This document shows, piece after piece, positions 23,502-34,761 of a DNA stretch of 64,000 nucleotides; within the stretch, counting starts at the first letter, position 1, and the number at the start of each line of letters is the position of its first letter. The stretch is from Protea cynaroides (Eukaryota; Streptophyta; Magnoliopsida; Proteales; Proteaceae): the NCBI GenBank assembly GCA_028583415.1, contig CM053273.1, forward strand, positions 86,712,676-86,776,675, written 5' to 3'. The translations under genes and the position numbers were made by a program. The notes beneath the pieces are model-generated. The model did no database searches. It was given only the letters and a program-made list of their open reading frames with translations, and was not told the origin of the DNA.

Positions 23502-24175
23502 CTGCTATCTTTTTCTACCTCTTTTCTTTCAATCTGTAGAAGGAGAGGTACAATTCTTTTATTCTAGTCTGATTGTTTTTGTCGTAGAAGTGTTGGTTTA
23601 ATTGTTTTCTAAGAACTAGATTAGAGAGAGTGAATACCCTATTTTGATCAGTTTTTTCTCCAAGAAGTTATCTGGTAGATGGGCTAACAAACGTTGGGCT
23701 CTCTTCCCTCTTTGGCTCCATGCACACACACTCTCTCTCTCTCTCTCTCCCCTAAAATTTTCTAGTGAAATCAATCTTTTCTTGTTTTCTCAGTGAGATT
23801 TCTTCTGTACAACAGTTTCATTTTCTTTTCTTTTGATGATTTCCAAACACAGCCTTGGGGTTTTTGCTTTCAAGTCTTCTCTGTTTCAATTGAGGAGTCG
23901 ATTTTGGAGTTTCAGCGGCTTCATCCTCCTGCTACTCCACAGTCCGCGGTACTTGCGATCTTCTTGATGGCCGAGTCTGACGGCTTGATCTTTCCTTTGA
24001 AGAGGAGGATGGATTTGGCCTTGTGGATGAACAACCAAAGCTGTTTTCTTTAAGCATTGTAATATGTTTGATCCTAAAAACTTTAGCTTGTAATCCCATA
24101 TACAGAGTATATGCTAAGCGGTAGAGTGACATGTTGTTTATACCTTTGGAGTTCTGGTGCTCAAAGTGTTGAGTG
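23502..24175. other. Spacer between element A and an inverted solo LTR
   Basis: T-rich with a CT microsatellite (23731-23749). An open frame at 23793-24053 on the plus strand (86 codons) has no domain I recognise. It could be an exon remnant, but no supporting splice or promoter signals were identified. Confidence 0.4.
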
Positions 24176-24180
24176 GAAAC

Positions 24181-24612
24181 TGTAAGAATTTTTAATGCAA
24201 GTTAGGGTTATTCCCATGGGATTTCCCATGAACCCTAACGAATCCACCACACAGATAACTAGAATACAATGGAAATAAAAGAGATGATAGAACACATACC
24301 ATTTGCTGTAGATTGATTTTCGACCGTTTCCTGTACCTTGAATGCTTCGATTAAAGTCTTCTACAGCCTCGTTGGGATCCCTTTTGCCTCTGTGCGTATG
24401 GGAGCAACAGAGAGATAAAAACCAATGGCTGCAGGGACCCTAACCATTGTATTTATAATACAATCCCTAACCCAGAACCATTCCCACAGTGGACCGGGTT
24501 AGTAGTCTCTAACCAGTGACGAACCAGACCTGAACCGGTCAAACCAGTAATTGAACTCCCACTTAACAACTGGTTAGGTAATTGATCAAGCCCACACATC
24601 AGGAATCTAACA
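24181..24612 (-). mobile_element. Solo LTR of the element A family, minus strand
   Basis: Termini TGTAAGAATTTTTAATG and GGAATCTAACA, flanked by exact GAAAC duplications (24176-24180 and 24613-24617). Its reverse complement matches element A LTRs across most of its length, including the TATTATAAATAC box, the GGGTCCC..CAG region, the AAAATCAATCTACAGC region and the CATGGGAAA..CCCATGGG area. No internal region or second LTR is present. Confidence 0.9.
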
Positions 24613-24617
24613 GAAAC

Positions 24618-25440
24618 GACCCACTTATGCTCATTCAATGAGAAGGGACTTCGTGTTTGTCACCCGTCTCCTTCCTTTGCACCTTTCACGCCGCTACTCC
24701 CCTCTCAGTCTCTGAAATTCCGTCAGAGCCCTATCGAAGGAGTTTTTGTCGAAGGACATCGTCGCTGAAGGAAGTTAAGGGCAGGGTTGTTCTTCGCGAA
24801 ATGAAAAAGAAAAAGGAAAGAAGATAGAATTATCAATAAGGGCAAAGATGGCATTTCATGTCTCAATAAGGGCAAAGATGGCATCGTGTCCATTAAGGAC
24901 AACAATGACACTTCAATGGCCCATTAAGGGTATTTTTGTCATTAAAAGTTGAGGACGAAATAATGCCATCAACTAATAGAAAACAGCTAACAGACTGGGG
25001 TTGTCTGTAACAAGGTTTTGAAATTAGGTATAGTTCTGAAACTTAAAAGTAAGGATTGAAATTCGACCATAGTCCATGGGAAGTACAAATTAATTTCCCT
25101 ATCTTTTATTCCAAATGGCATACCAAATCTCCCTTATGCTTAATTTAGTTAATTTATTTTTATTTTTTTATCAAAAATGATTTAATTAATGATTTTTTAT
25201 AAATACATCATAAACAAAAAACATTAATGAAACCAAAGATAGTCTTCACACGCTATATAATTTATGAAAGAGGATTCCCCCAACGCGTGGGAAGAAAGGT
25301 ATACATAAATAAGTAATGCATGAATCATATATTCAAGAGGCCCATAAGATCAGGGCATTCAGAGAGAAACTATCAAGAGGTGATAGTGTGAATTATGTGA
25401 TAAATAGTATGAAAAAATCCCCACAATAACATCGTAGGTG
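24618..25440. other. Intergenic DNA with short tandem repeats and a dispersed repeat
   Basis: An AATAAGGGCAAAGATGGCAT unit occurs twice (24832 and 24864), with related CATTAAGG(G/A)..A(A/T)...TGACA copies to 24945. The inverted copy of the 12.67-kb repeat covers about 24950-25111. An AT-rich tract follows. No gene supported. Confidence 0.5.
24950..25111 (-). repeat. Inverted copy of the 12.67-kb dispersed repeat
   Basis: The minus strand reads TAGGGAAATTAATTTGTACT, then TCCCATGGACTATGG, then AATTTCAATCC, paralleling 12671-12725. Diverged beyond that. Confidence 0.5.
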
Positions 25441-25447
25441 GATCCAC

Positions 25448-25674
25448 ATCGTCTCCTGCCTGGGTTTGAGCGGGAGACTGGGCGACCCGGATGGATGGCC
25501 GCCACCTGGCACTCGGAGGGATCCGAGCCCTCCATCCGAACCGACCCCCTAGTCGACAAGCTGAGCCGACTGGGGGATCGGCTCGGATGGAGGGCTCGGA
25601 TCCCTCCGAGTGCCAGGTGGCGGCCATCCATCCAGGCCGCCCAGTCTCCTGCCCAAACCCAGGCAAGAGACAAT
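25448..25674. repeat. Long near-perfect foldback element (about 110-bp arms)
   Basis: The left arm starts ATCGTCTCCTGCCTGGGTTT and includes GATGGATGGCCGCCACCTGG. The right arm, reversed, reads almost identically, and the arms meet at a few bases around 25558. Open frames appear on both strands with near-identical translations, as expected of a palindrome and not of a gene. Very GC-rich relative to its flanks. The ends resemble those at 26423 and 27921 (GTCTCC/GGAGAC). Confidence 0.9.
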
Positions 25675-26177
25675 TTATGTTCATCGAAGGTACTTCCATA
25701 AATTATAATGATTAAAATTCAAAAAAAACATTAAAATAAAAGCAAGAGATCGACACATAAATTCATCGTTATTTTTATTTATTTTTATTTTTTTTTCTTT
25801 TAACTTTGAAACTAACATAAAAAGATGGGAATGATGGTCTTGACTCCGAATTAAAAATTCAAATCTCAAAACAGCCTCCCCACGAAAGTAAAACTATGTA
25901 CACCATACATAACCCCTCTCAGACCCCACAGGAACTTGTGCACTATTCATCACCATTCTTTTGTTCTAGGGCTTTAGTTTCCATCACTTACATAGTGACC
26001 GAGGAATGGAATTATTGTAAGTAAATAAAGTTGCTGAGATTGTTTGACCGAGTGATATATAAAATACTTGAAAAATGAAAAATGAGTTACCAGTCACATC
26101 TGCAACACATGGAATCACATGAGTTAGCTAACCCGGCCTATGAAGTTGTCACATGGCTGGCAAGGAGAAACAGTTGA

Positions 26178-26423
26178 GGGGATCTGCATCCTCTTCTACC
26201 ACCGGTTCTGGGAGGACAGTGACAATCTGTCCTGGATGGCCGTCACGTGGTTCTTGGTAAATCCGAGATCCACGTTCAAGCCAACACCCAACCGACAAGT
26301 CGAGCCGACAGGGGGTGTCGACTCAGACGTGGGTCTCAGATTCACCTGAAAGCCATGTGGCAGTCATCCGAGATAGGTTGAAGCGTCCTCCTAGAACCAT
26401 TGGGAGGAGACGATGTGAAATCC
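26178..26423. repeat. Foldback element, diverged relative of 25448-25674
   Basis: The arms begin GGGGATCTGCATCCTCTTCT and, reversed, GGGATTTCACATCGTCTCCT. Both contain GGTTCT(G/A)GGAGGAC and a GCC(G)..CACxTGG core. The centre carries CCGACAAGTCGAGCCGAC, matching the equivalent centre of the 25.5-kb hairpin. Confidence 0.8.
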
Positions 26424-26834
26424 CAATTGAGGGTCCCACCATTCCTCTCCCAGCCTCATCTTTACAATTTTTTTTAATTTTTTTTATGTGACACCTGCCT
26501 TACATCCAGGCTCAGAAGTCTCAGTATATTCTGGATTCCATATGTAGAATCCAGAATGCTATACCAAATCTAAAAACATTTTCTCCTTTCAAGCTATTTA
26601 TAAAAATTTACGGCCGTGGAATTCATGTCTTAGGAACAAAATTTTCCCTCGTACTGTCTGGTTTCTCATGAACTCATTGTTCCAATTGAAATAATATTTA
26701 AAAAAAAAATATTAGAACCTAAGGGGAGATTTGTGAAACCGTTGGAGAACGAGTAGATTCTAGATAGGGGCACACGAAACTGGACAGCAGGATTTTGTTG
26801 CGACTCGGCTTTACAGGAAATTTTTTTTGTGTAG
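26424..26834. other. Intergenic, nothing recognised
   Basis: AT-rich with poly-T and poly-A runs. No gene, RNA or element boundary could be supported. Confidence 0.5.
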
Positions 26835-26971
26835 AAATCCTCTCCCGCCGACCTGCCGCCTGCCAAGGGCGGGATTTCAATCGGCCCACCTCCCCATGTA
26901 TTGGTAGGCGGGCCGACTGATCCTCAGCCTTTGGATCAGCGGCAGGAATCTTCTGCCGCGGGAGAGGATTT
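26835..26971. repeat. Short foldback element with perfect 14-bp ends
   Basis: AAATCCTCTCCCGC (26835-26848) is exactly inverted at 26958-26971. An inner hairpin pairs TCGGCCCACCTCC with the GG.AGGCGGGCCGA segment around 26880-26920. Non-coding. Confidence 0.8.
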
Positions 26972-27239
26972 TTATCCAATTTTTTTTCTTGTGTTAGACA
27001 TTAAAAAATCTCCTCAAGGTACGCAGCACAGCCTCGTTCGGATATAAAAACACCCCAACTGGCTTGGTGGGCTTGGGCTTGGAAATAATTAGAACCTTCG
27101 AGAATTACATGTGAGACAGCTCACCGGTCGCGCACCTTGTAGTGGTGCACAAGCCGGTTAAGTAACGGGTTTGGCCGGATTTGGAATTTATGAGCTATGA
27201 TGATCGCGTAGGCCCATTGATTGTTCAACTTGTTATAGC

Positions 27240-27450
27240 CATGATATGATTGATGCCATGGATTTAGTAATTGGTATTAGATTGGTTGGATTGACTGATT
27301 CATATGGGTTTTAGGTATTGGGATCAGATCGGTCTGTATTTGTAGTGGTTGATACCGATACAATACCTGATAACTTCATTTTTTAAATACCCTTTAATTT
27401 GGTATCGGTCATGTGTCACTCTGTCATTGGTTATATATCAATTTGATATC
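27240..27450. repeat. Dispersed repeat shared with 2.0 kb and 43.4 kb
   Basis: GTAATTGGTATTAGATTGGT, then GATTCATATGGGTTTTAGG and GATACCGATACAATACCTGAT, match the order of motifs in the other two copies. Confidence 0.45.
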
Positions 27451-27920
27451 AATCATGTATGGTTTGTAGGGTAACTAAAACCGTGCCCAAGACTAGATGC
27501 CAAGCGTCCCCCTAAGAGAGTTTTGATTGATAAAGATGGTGTGACCTCTTATGTATCACAAAGAAATTTGACATTTCCAAACCGGAACAGCTGTTGCTAT
27601 TAGAATTCGAAACATGTCTTCTTTGGGAGATTGCGTATCCAAAGATATTAATCGATCGAGCATAAGAGTGGTTGGAGTAAGGTCCGAGGGGTGCACTTTG
27701 ATGCTTAAATTAGGAATCCGAGCAAAGTAAAAGTGAACTAATAATCCAATAGCGGAAAGAGTGAATAGTAATTAACCTATTTATGGAAATTGGGATTCGT
27801 GAATTCCTAATTCCACTTTTACTTTCACTTCCACTTCCAAAATTGCTATGGACAAAAATATATGGGTTCGAATTCTGACACACGTTGCTTACCACTTATC
27901 AACCACCTATTGGGGAAAAA

Positions 27921-28062
27921 GATCGTCTCCAGTCCGTCCAGCCGTCCAGTCGTGGACGGACGGACTGGATTTAAAGGACACGCCCCCTATGTATTGGGGG
28001 ACGTGTCCTTTAAATCCAGTCCGTCCGTCACGATTGGACGACTAGACGGACTGGAGACGATC
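27921..28062. repeat. Foldback MITE with flanking 11-bp direct repeats
   Basis: Two arms of about 66 bases (27921-27986 and 27997-28062) are near-perfect inverted copies, starting GATCGTCTCCAGTCCGTCCA and closing on a loop of about 10 bases around TATGTATT. CCACCTATTGG stands on both sides (27903-27913 and 28068-28078). This is a plausible target duplication of the 9-11-bp class typical of Mutator-like elements, although a few unmatched bases separate it from the paired arms. Confidence 0.85.
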
Positions 28063-28691
28063 CAAGTCCACCTATTGGTGGTGTAACACGAACAGAATGT
28101 CAATTTTGGCAAACTATGTTATCTTCACTGTCACTATCAAAATCCTCATGATATCTGAGAAAACTAGAAGGGTATCTCATTGGAAATGCTCACCCATCAT
28201 CTAAAAAGCAGAAAAAAAATTCTTGTGTTGTCCAGTTTTTTTTAGTCATGATTCAACCATTGAAGTTTAAAAAAATTCTTCTAAAAAAATTTTAAGTTTA
28301 AAAATTTCTCTTTCCTTCATTTCAATTCCCGTTGCAACCACATTGAGCCAATGAAAAGATCCATTTTGGCAATCCATGTTATCATACGGTCGCTACCAAA
28401 ATCCTCATATAGATCACTACCAAAATACTCATAATATCCGAGAAAACTACCTATATCATTGGAAATACTCACCCATCATCTAAAAAGTAGAAAAAAAAAA
28501 TTGTCTTCAATTGTCTAGATTTTTTTTTATCGTGATTCAATGATTGAAGTTCATATCAATGTATTGATGTACGTGCAAGATGAACTCTAATCGTTGGATC
28601 ATAACGGAATCACTCCAACAATTGGAGACAATTTAAACCCCAAAAACTCAATCTTCTAAACAAAATAGAGAGGATTAAACATTCATTCGTC

Positions 28692-28921
28692 AGATTCAAA
28701 TCCTTTCCTCCCAAAGATTCGAGAGGAAAGCGGCGGTCTAGATGGATGGCCGATATTTGGGGCTTGGGTGAATCCGAGTTGATAATTGAGCTGACAAGTT
28801 GAGTTGATAAGGAAAGTCAGCTTGAATGGATGGTTCGAATTCACTCAAGTTCCACGTATCGATCATCCAACAGAAATGTCTCCCTCCTCTCAATTCACCA
28901 TGAAGAGAGGATGTGAATCTT
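28692..28921. repeat. Foldback element, most diverged member of the 25.5-kb family
   Basis: Ends AGATTCAAATCCTTTCCTCC and, reversed, AAGATTCACATCCTCTCTTC. Both arms carry GGATGG and (G)TGAATCCGAG-like segments, and the centre has GACAAGTTGAGTTGA. Same order of motifs as at 25448 and 26178. Confidence 0.65.
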
Positions 28922-29295
28922 CATTCTTCTCTATGACGAGCTTCTACCGAAACATTACCAAATACTGACCAGAACAACCATATATACGGAAATCTCTATG
29001 GACCACGCGGGACGCATGGACCACTGGTGATCTGCTGAGTCTAGACAAGGGACGCTCATCAGTATGTCTTCTAGGCTTGACTACCCATCATCATTTAATG
29101 AAGCAAGAGCTGTGTACTTGTCCATACAAAAGTCCACATCTGTCCGGTTTTTCTGCCATAAAAATTATTGTTCAGGGGTGGCGCGTCTTCTGTGCTTACC
29201 GAATAAGTAAATAAATAAAATATATAATTTGATTGAAAATAAACCCTATTATGGATGGGGCACCTAAAAAGATTTTTGTGGTGATAAAATTTTTT
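28922..29295. other. Intergenic, nothing recognised
   Basis: No open frame or repeat boundary that I can support. Confidence 0.5.
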
Positions 29296-29658
29296 TTAGT
29301 TAAAACTCGTTTTAAATGCGTACCATATTACTGTATTGTATTCAACTGTTTAATACGCATATTATCATATTGATCTCAAAAATATTTTAAAATACTTCAT
29401 ACTCCAAGCTTTGTCGTTTAAAACCCGTTTAAAACGCGTATCGTACCATATCCATATTTTAATGTATTTTAACCTCCATCTTTAATAAATAATGAATCGA
29501 TTGATCCCATATCGTTTAATATTCTTATTGTTTTCTGCATGTAACCGATGTGGGATTAAAGGTTGCCGCTTCCTCATAATTGTTTATAAACTCATTACTT
29601 TATTACTTATTAGGGTGGGGAGTGGGTTATGAGTCATAACAATTGTATATTGTAAGCA

Positions 29659-29704
<46 letters not shown>

Positions 29705-30070
29705 TAGATTCATGTTTAGAGTCTTGGACAAACATAAAACATCAATTAACTATTTGACTGAAGATGATAATTCTCATCATTTTATGACCAAACACTTCAT
29801 AAATGTCATCTGTTCCTATTGATTTAGGTATGATTTTCCAATATATTTACATGTTTCATTAGTGTAATTCTTCAATTTATGGGAGTATATTGTCGTTTTT
29901 TTCACCACACCGTATTATATCTAATCTGTTTAAAACCCGTACCGTCCTTTTTTGTTTTTTTGCCTTTCTCGAAATGTTTGACCGTTTTTTTGACTGTACC
30001 ATTTTTGTTTTGTTCCGTTTAAAACCCGTTACGTCGCGTTTTATTTTTTTGCCGTTTCCGTTTTAACTAA
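29296..30070. repeat. Candidate TIR element, 11-bp ends
   Basis: TTAGTTAAAAC (29296-29306) is inverted exactly as GTTTTAACTAA (30060-30070). Subterminal GTTTAAAACCCGT-type motifs repeat on both halves (29421, 29439, 29928 and 30017). A CT microsatellite (29663-29701) lies inside. There is no transposase and no clear target duplication. Confidence 0.5.
29663..29701. repeat. CT microsatellite
   Basis: Uninterrupted TC/CT run. Confidence 0.95.
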
Positions 30071-31319
30071 CTATGGGTAAGATAACGTAATCCGTAAAGT
30101 TTGATATTATCTTAAATTGGGGGGTATTATCTTAATTTATCCAAATTTTTGAGACAGTTTTATTGGGAGCAAGCTTGTTGTTTTGGGGTTTAGGAATGTA
30201 ATATTGTAAAAGATTATATTGAGCAATGTAATTTTTTCATTGAAATAGTAAAATTTGAGATTGATTGTTTTGCTGTGGACGTAATTTATACACAATGTGT
30301 GGGTGAACTATGTAAAATTGTTATGTTATGTTTTTTTCTTCATTTTTACTTTCATTATTGTTATCCTATTGCATTGTTAATACCTAATAATTTTTTATGT
30401 TGTACATTACACCTTTTTAGCAAGAGATCTTGTGGGAAAAACATTGGTAAATTAATTTTGTCTCATATTTCATGTGATCACGGAGTCGAATCAAAACAAA
30501 ATATTTTTCTCTTGACAAGTGTATTGTATTGGACGTAGATCCAATTTTTCCATTTTTTTTATTTTTTAGAATCTTTTTCTTCCTCCTAGGGATATCAAGA
30601 AGATACCATGATACCAAGATATCTTATCTGTTTCTCCAAGAAAATAGATACCCCTAGAAAATATTTTGAGTTTAAATATTATTTTGTACCCATTGACTTG
30701 ACAGTCGTGATTGCGTTGGAAGGCTTTCCTGATGCAACTACTCTAGCTATGGGAAGTAGTTCGTCTCCAATTATGCAATTCCTCTAATTGAGATCCAACG
30801 GATTAGAATTTATTCTACGTGCATACTAATTTATTGATATACGCACGGGGAATGAACTCCAGCCATTGAATCAATCATTGGACCAACCATACAACTTGAG
30901 GCAAGCCGAACCCCTAGCCGTAACACTTGTGTTTATGTTAATGAATTTCCATTTACCAACACATTAGATAAATTTAAACACAATGTTAATGTGGCAAAGC
31001 CATAACTCCCCCAGCTTGCCTACCATTTTACCATCTCCTATGCCTTTTTAGTTCATGCTTGTCCAGCATTTTCCAGCTCAGATTCTCTTTTCTAGTCCTC
31101 AATTCAGTTTGTTGAAAGCTACCAATATAAATTTTCAGATAGAAACATCCTTTCTCAACCTTATTTAATTGTAATTTTCTATATTATGTTAGTTCATTTT
31201 AAATTAATTTATGTAGATATATTAGTCAATAATGTTTTCATAATCCTTCATCATAATTGCTTAGTTAACACACTTCAACCCTAATTTCACACTAACTATT
31301 ATTACTATTCTTGGAAAAA
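30071..31319. other. Intergenic, nothing recognised
   Basis: AT-rich. The longest open frame (30275-30538) has no domain and the composition of surrounding non-coding DNA. Confidence 0.5.
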
Positions 31320-31500
31320 AAAAATTTAATGTTTATTTTCAATAGGTAAAATATAATGATCTCTAAATGAGATGGAAAATGAACTGTTTTTCTTTCTTCT
31401 ACTGGAAGTACATATTGAAATTTTTTTTTTTTTACATATAAAATGTTACACAAAAAATTTTACTGTAAAATTTTACATCAAAACAAATGAAACTTAAGAG
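31320..31500. repeat. Inverted relative of the 1168-1342 MITE
   Basis: Contains AATGATCTCTAAATGAGATG, then TTTACATATAAAATGTTAC and AAATTTTACATCAAAACAAA. The reverse complement of 1168-1342 has the same three blocks in the same order. Confidence 0.5.
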
Positions 31501-31654
31501 AATGAATAATCAAATAAATAATCGCACAAATACGAAGATTTACTGTGATTTAACTCCCAACGAGGAATGTTTATATCTATCTCAGAAAATCAGAGAATTT
31601 TTTATTCACCAAGAGAAGCTTTATATAGCTCTCCACCTTACAAAGTGATTCTCT

Positions 31655-32092
31655 TGTTGGGGAATTATGCCACGCTGTCATGATAGCCTAGACACGTAGG
31701 ACTCGACCAACGAGTCACGTGGAGATCCTCAATTCGACACAAGAAAGCATCTTCACCAACTTGAACACAAGAGCAAAGGGTAAAAGCGGTATTTTGAAAA
31801 TATACACTATTCACTATAAATAGGGTAAATCTCGAGATTTCAGGTACTACAACATTTATTACTCATCTACTCATCCTTGTGATTATTGCTCTGACACTTG
31901 GGACGGAGAATCTCTCACCTACCCCACTTACATTTAAATACTGTTGATACCGAGCCCATCGACTGTTCACAGAGCCCTAACTTTGGCATCGGAATGGACC
32001 CGGGGCCACATGCCTGCCTCCTCCCCTTATCGTTGCTTGTCTTGCAGGTCTAATCAACTCGGTGGCCTACGGGACGGATCAGGGCCGAAACA
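31655..32092 (+). mobile_element. Solo LTR, Ty3/Gypsy-like
   Basis: Starts TGTTGGGGAATTATGCC and ends GGGCCGAAACA, flanked by exact TCTCT (31650-31654 and 32093-32097). A TATA box (CTATAAATAG, 31814-31823) is followed by a leader containing TTGGCATCGGAATGGACCC and GCAGGTCTAATCAACTCGGT. These are typical of the R/U5 part of Tat-group Gypsy LTRs (TTGAGCGTCGGAG and GCAGGTC in relatives). No internal region. Confidence 0.88.
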
Positions 32093-32097
32093 TCTCT

Positions 32098-32441
32098 TAT
32101 TCTTTACATTTCTTTTCTCACTTTAGAGATTACTCGATAAAGATAATATATAGGTTCTTAAAAAAAACTCTATCCTACATAATTACAATTTTACTCATGT
32201 ACTTGTAACGATCTCAAACCCAACCTAAATAACGAAGTCTACTTATTTGCATTGATCCCATATAATACAAGACATTAATCCCAATATTTTTCAATACATA
32301 AACATAAGTAAATCATTCCTCATTGGAGAAGTCAACCTATAAAATCATTCCTACTTGGGATCTTTTATTTATTTTAAATTTGTGGAGAAGACAGTTTACA
32401 AAATTGCCTAATCAACTACTCCAAATTATTTAGCAACTCAA

Positions 32442-32482
<41 letters not shown>

Positions 32483-34399
32483 GGAAGAAGATGTTCGTGC
32501 TATTAGCGTGGCAATAATCCATTCCCATGCCCTCTCACATTCTGATGCTTTCTTTTTCCTTTTCTATACACACTCTCCTACCGACCCTATAGGCCCCTAT
32601 TGACGATTCTATTTTTCTATTCCCCCTTTGGTGTGTCGTGTGCAAGTTTATAGTAATTGGAGTCGAACATGCTATGGATCAATATCAATCCGAATTAAAT
32701 ACAACTCCAATGACAGCATGACACATGGCCAATATGCATTAAAAAAATATAAAATAATAAAGAATAATCAATATTGAATGAAAATCGATTACAAAAACTA
32801 ATACAAATCGAACAGTCCGATACAAATACTTCGGCTCTCCACATGAGCATTGTGGGAAACCCTCCCCCCAAAAAAAAGTACCGTACCCCTCATTATTGAA
32901 AGTAAATAAATAAAAACAAAAGGAATTACGAGGTTCATAGGGGTCATTCATCATTGTGTTCACAATATTCAACCCTGGGAATTCAGGTCTGAGTTCCTAC
33001 AAAAGCGTGGATAAGAGTGGCTTTAAAGGCACAAACATAAAGCCCAAACTACCACAAAATGATGAACTCTAAAGAGCATTAACCTTTTTGGCTTTTAGGC
33101 CACATTGTTTGGTGCCCCATTTACAAAAATAAAAAGGTTACTATGACTCAATATCACTGCCCCCACTTAAATATCAAATTGTCAATGTTAGCCGTTAAAA
33201 AACTTCTAACCATCCCTTTTGGATAAAATCATGTAATTTTTTTTTCTTAGATTCAGTTCTCATAGATTGATAAATGATTAGAGGTTAATAAAAAAAATCA
33301 TTCCATGCATTTGGTATCTCGGAGATTTCATCACCGTCAATATATAGTGGGTTCCACATTCTACATGTGAGTCCCACACCCATATCGACAGTAATGGGAT
33401 CTCAGTGAAGATACAAGTTCATTCAGATTATCCAAATTCATAGAAATATGAGCAGATCGGAAACGAATGAAATATTAATTGGATGTGTACCTGATCCCCC
33501 TAACTAGATGTAGGTACCTCTGAACGGATATAGATGTGAATTAATCCTAGTTCTTTTGACTATTCATTTACATCCTCGAACTGGGTAACTTGAACCTTTC
33601 CTTCCCTTGGCGGATACAATTTGCTTTCAATCCATGCCTCTTAGTTGTCTTAGTTTCATGTTTTTTTTTCCTCATCCTTTAGAACTTATTAGATTTTCAA
33701 GAATCCCCTAGATCATTAGTTACCTAATTTTCTATTATTTGCTGGATATCTATTTGTTGGAATTCAAGTATCCCATTCCCTCTAAGTAGGTTTAGAGAAT
33801 AATTTACTTCTATATACTTGTATCCTTCTTAGGATCCCAATGCCGTCCATATCGAGTCCGCTCACACCACATCCATGGTGATGGGATCCCACTAAGAGTA
33901 TATATATTTATGTGTATGTTTGCAGGTGATCCAAACTCTCTAATATATGAGTTTCGTATCCAAACACATGCACATGTGGTGGGAGATCCCGTAACATTGA
34001 TGTGGTGTAGGACCCTCGGCTAGTGTGAGATCTACTGAATATGAATGGTGACGAAATCCAAGGAAAATATAAGTACTGAATTTTACTCAAATCCAACGGT
34101 TAGAAACTTCCGGGAGGAAAACATCTCATCCGTACTGTCATTAATTTTCTTTGCCCTTTGCGGCACGTTTAGTCTCTGCTTATCTGTCACTCAAAGGCAT
34201 GAGTAGCAATAAGGAAGTGATGTGAGCTAAGAAGCGACACGTGGCGGCCGTAGGACACCATAAAATGGGGAAGTAAACGTTTGTCCCAGACGGTTTCCGT
34301 TAATTTGACCCTAAAGATTTAACGGTAAGTTGATGATCTTTGACGGAGGACAAAAATGTGATTTATTGATATATAATATAACCTTAAGATCTGATTTTA
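32098..34399. other. Intergenic and upstream region of the TPX2-like gene
   Basis: Contains an AT microsatellite (32443-32479). Two related segments (about 33320-33420 and 33840-34030) carry variants of CACACC..(A)TCxA(T/C)GGTxATGGGATC. A TATA-like TATATAATATAACC lies at about 34370, upstream of the gene. No ORF supported. Confidence 0.5.
32443..32479. repeat. AT microsatellite
   Basis: Run of AT dinucleotides. Confidence 0.95.
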
Positions 34400-34761
34400 A
34401 TGGCATTAATCAGAAGAAGACAAAAGGAGACAGCATGGACCATACATGGGAGCGAGCTCTGAAGCTAATCTTTTAAGCATCTCTTCAGATTTATCAGATC
34501 ATCATTAGAGTCTTCCTCAGCTAGTGACTAGTCAACCGATCAGCTTTCAGTTCGCACCTCTATTTTCATCTTCTTCGAAGGAAATTTTCCTGAAAATGTG
34601 AAGTTCACTGCTCCACGCAGGCTCAGAATCACAGGCTTTTCAACTCATTTGATTGAGACATTTCTTTCGATTCATTAGTTGCCTGGAAGATTTCGTAGAT
34701 CGACTGATCGAGCAGAGCTGTAAAACGCCAAGCCTGTTCATTAGATTTCGTGAGATTTGAA
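34400..34761 (+). other. Probable 5' untranslated exon of the TPX2-like gene
   Basis: CT-rich leader-like sequence ends at a consensus donor (GTGAGT at 34762). The next exon begins at 35129 after TTTTTATCTGCAG and holds the start codon at 35175. The 5' end is not defined by sequence and is placed after the TATA-like run near 34370. Confidence 0.45.

Noticed and set aside
23793..24053. 86-codon frame between element A and the solo LTR.
   Set aside because: No domain, promoter or exon partner found; kept only as part of the spacer description.
25359..25715. Open frames on both strands with nearly the same protein.
   Set aside because: The identical translations follow from the palindrome; there is no gene signal.
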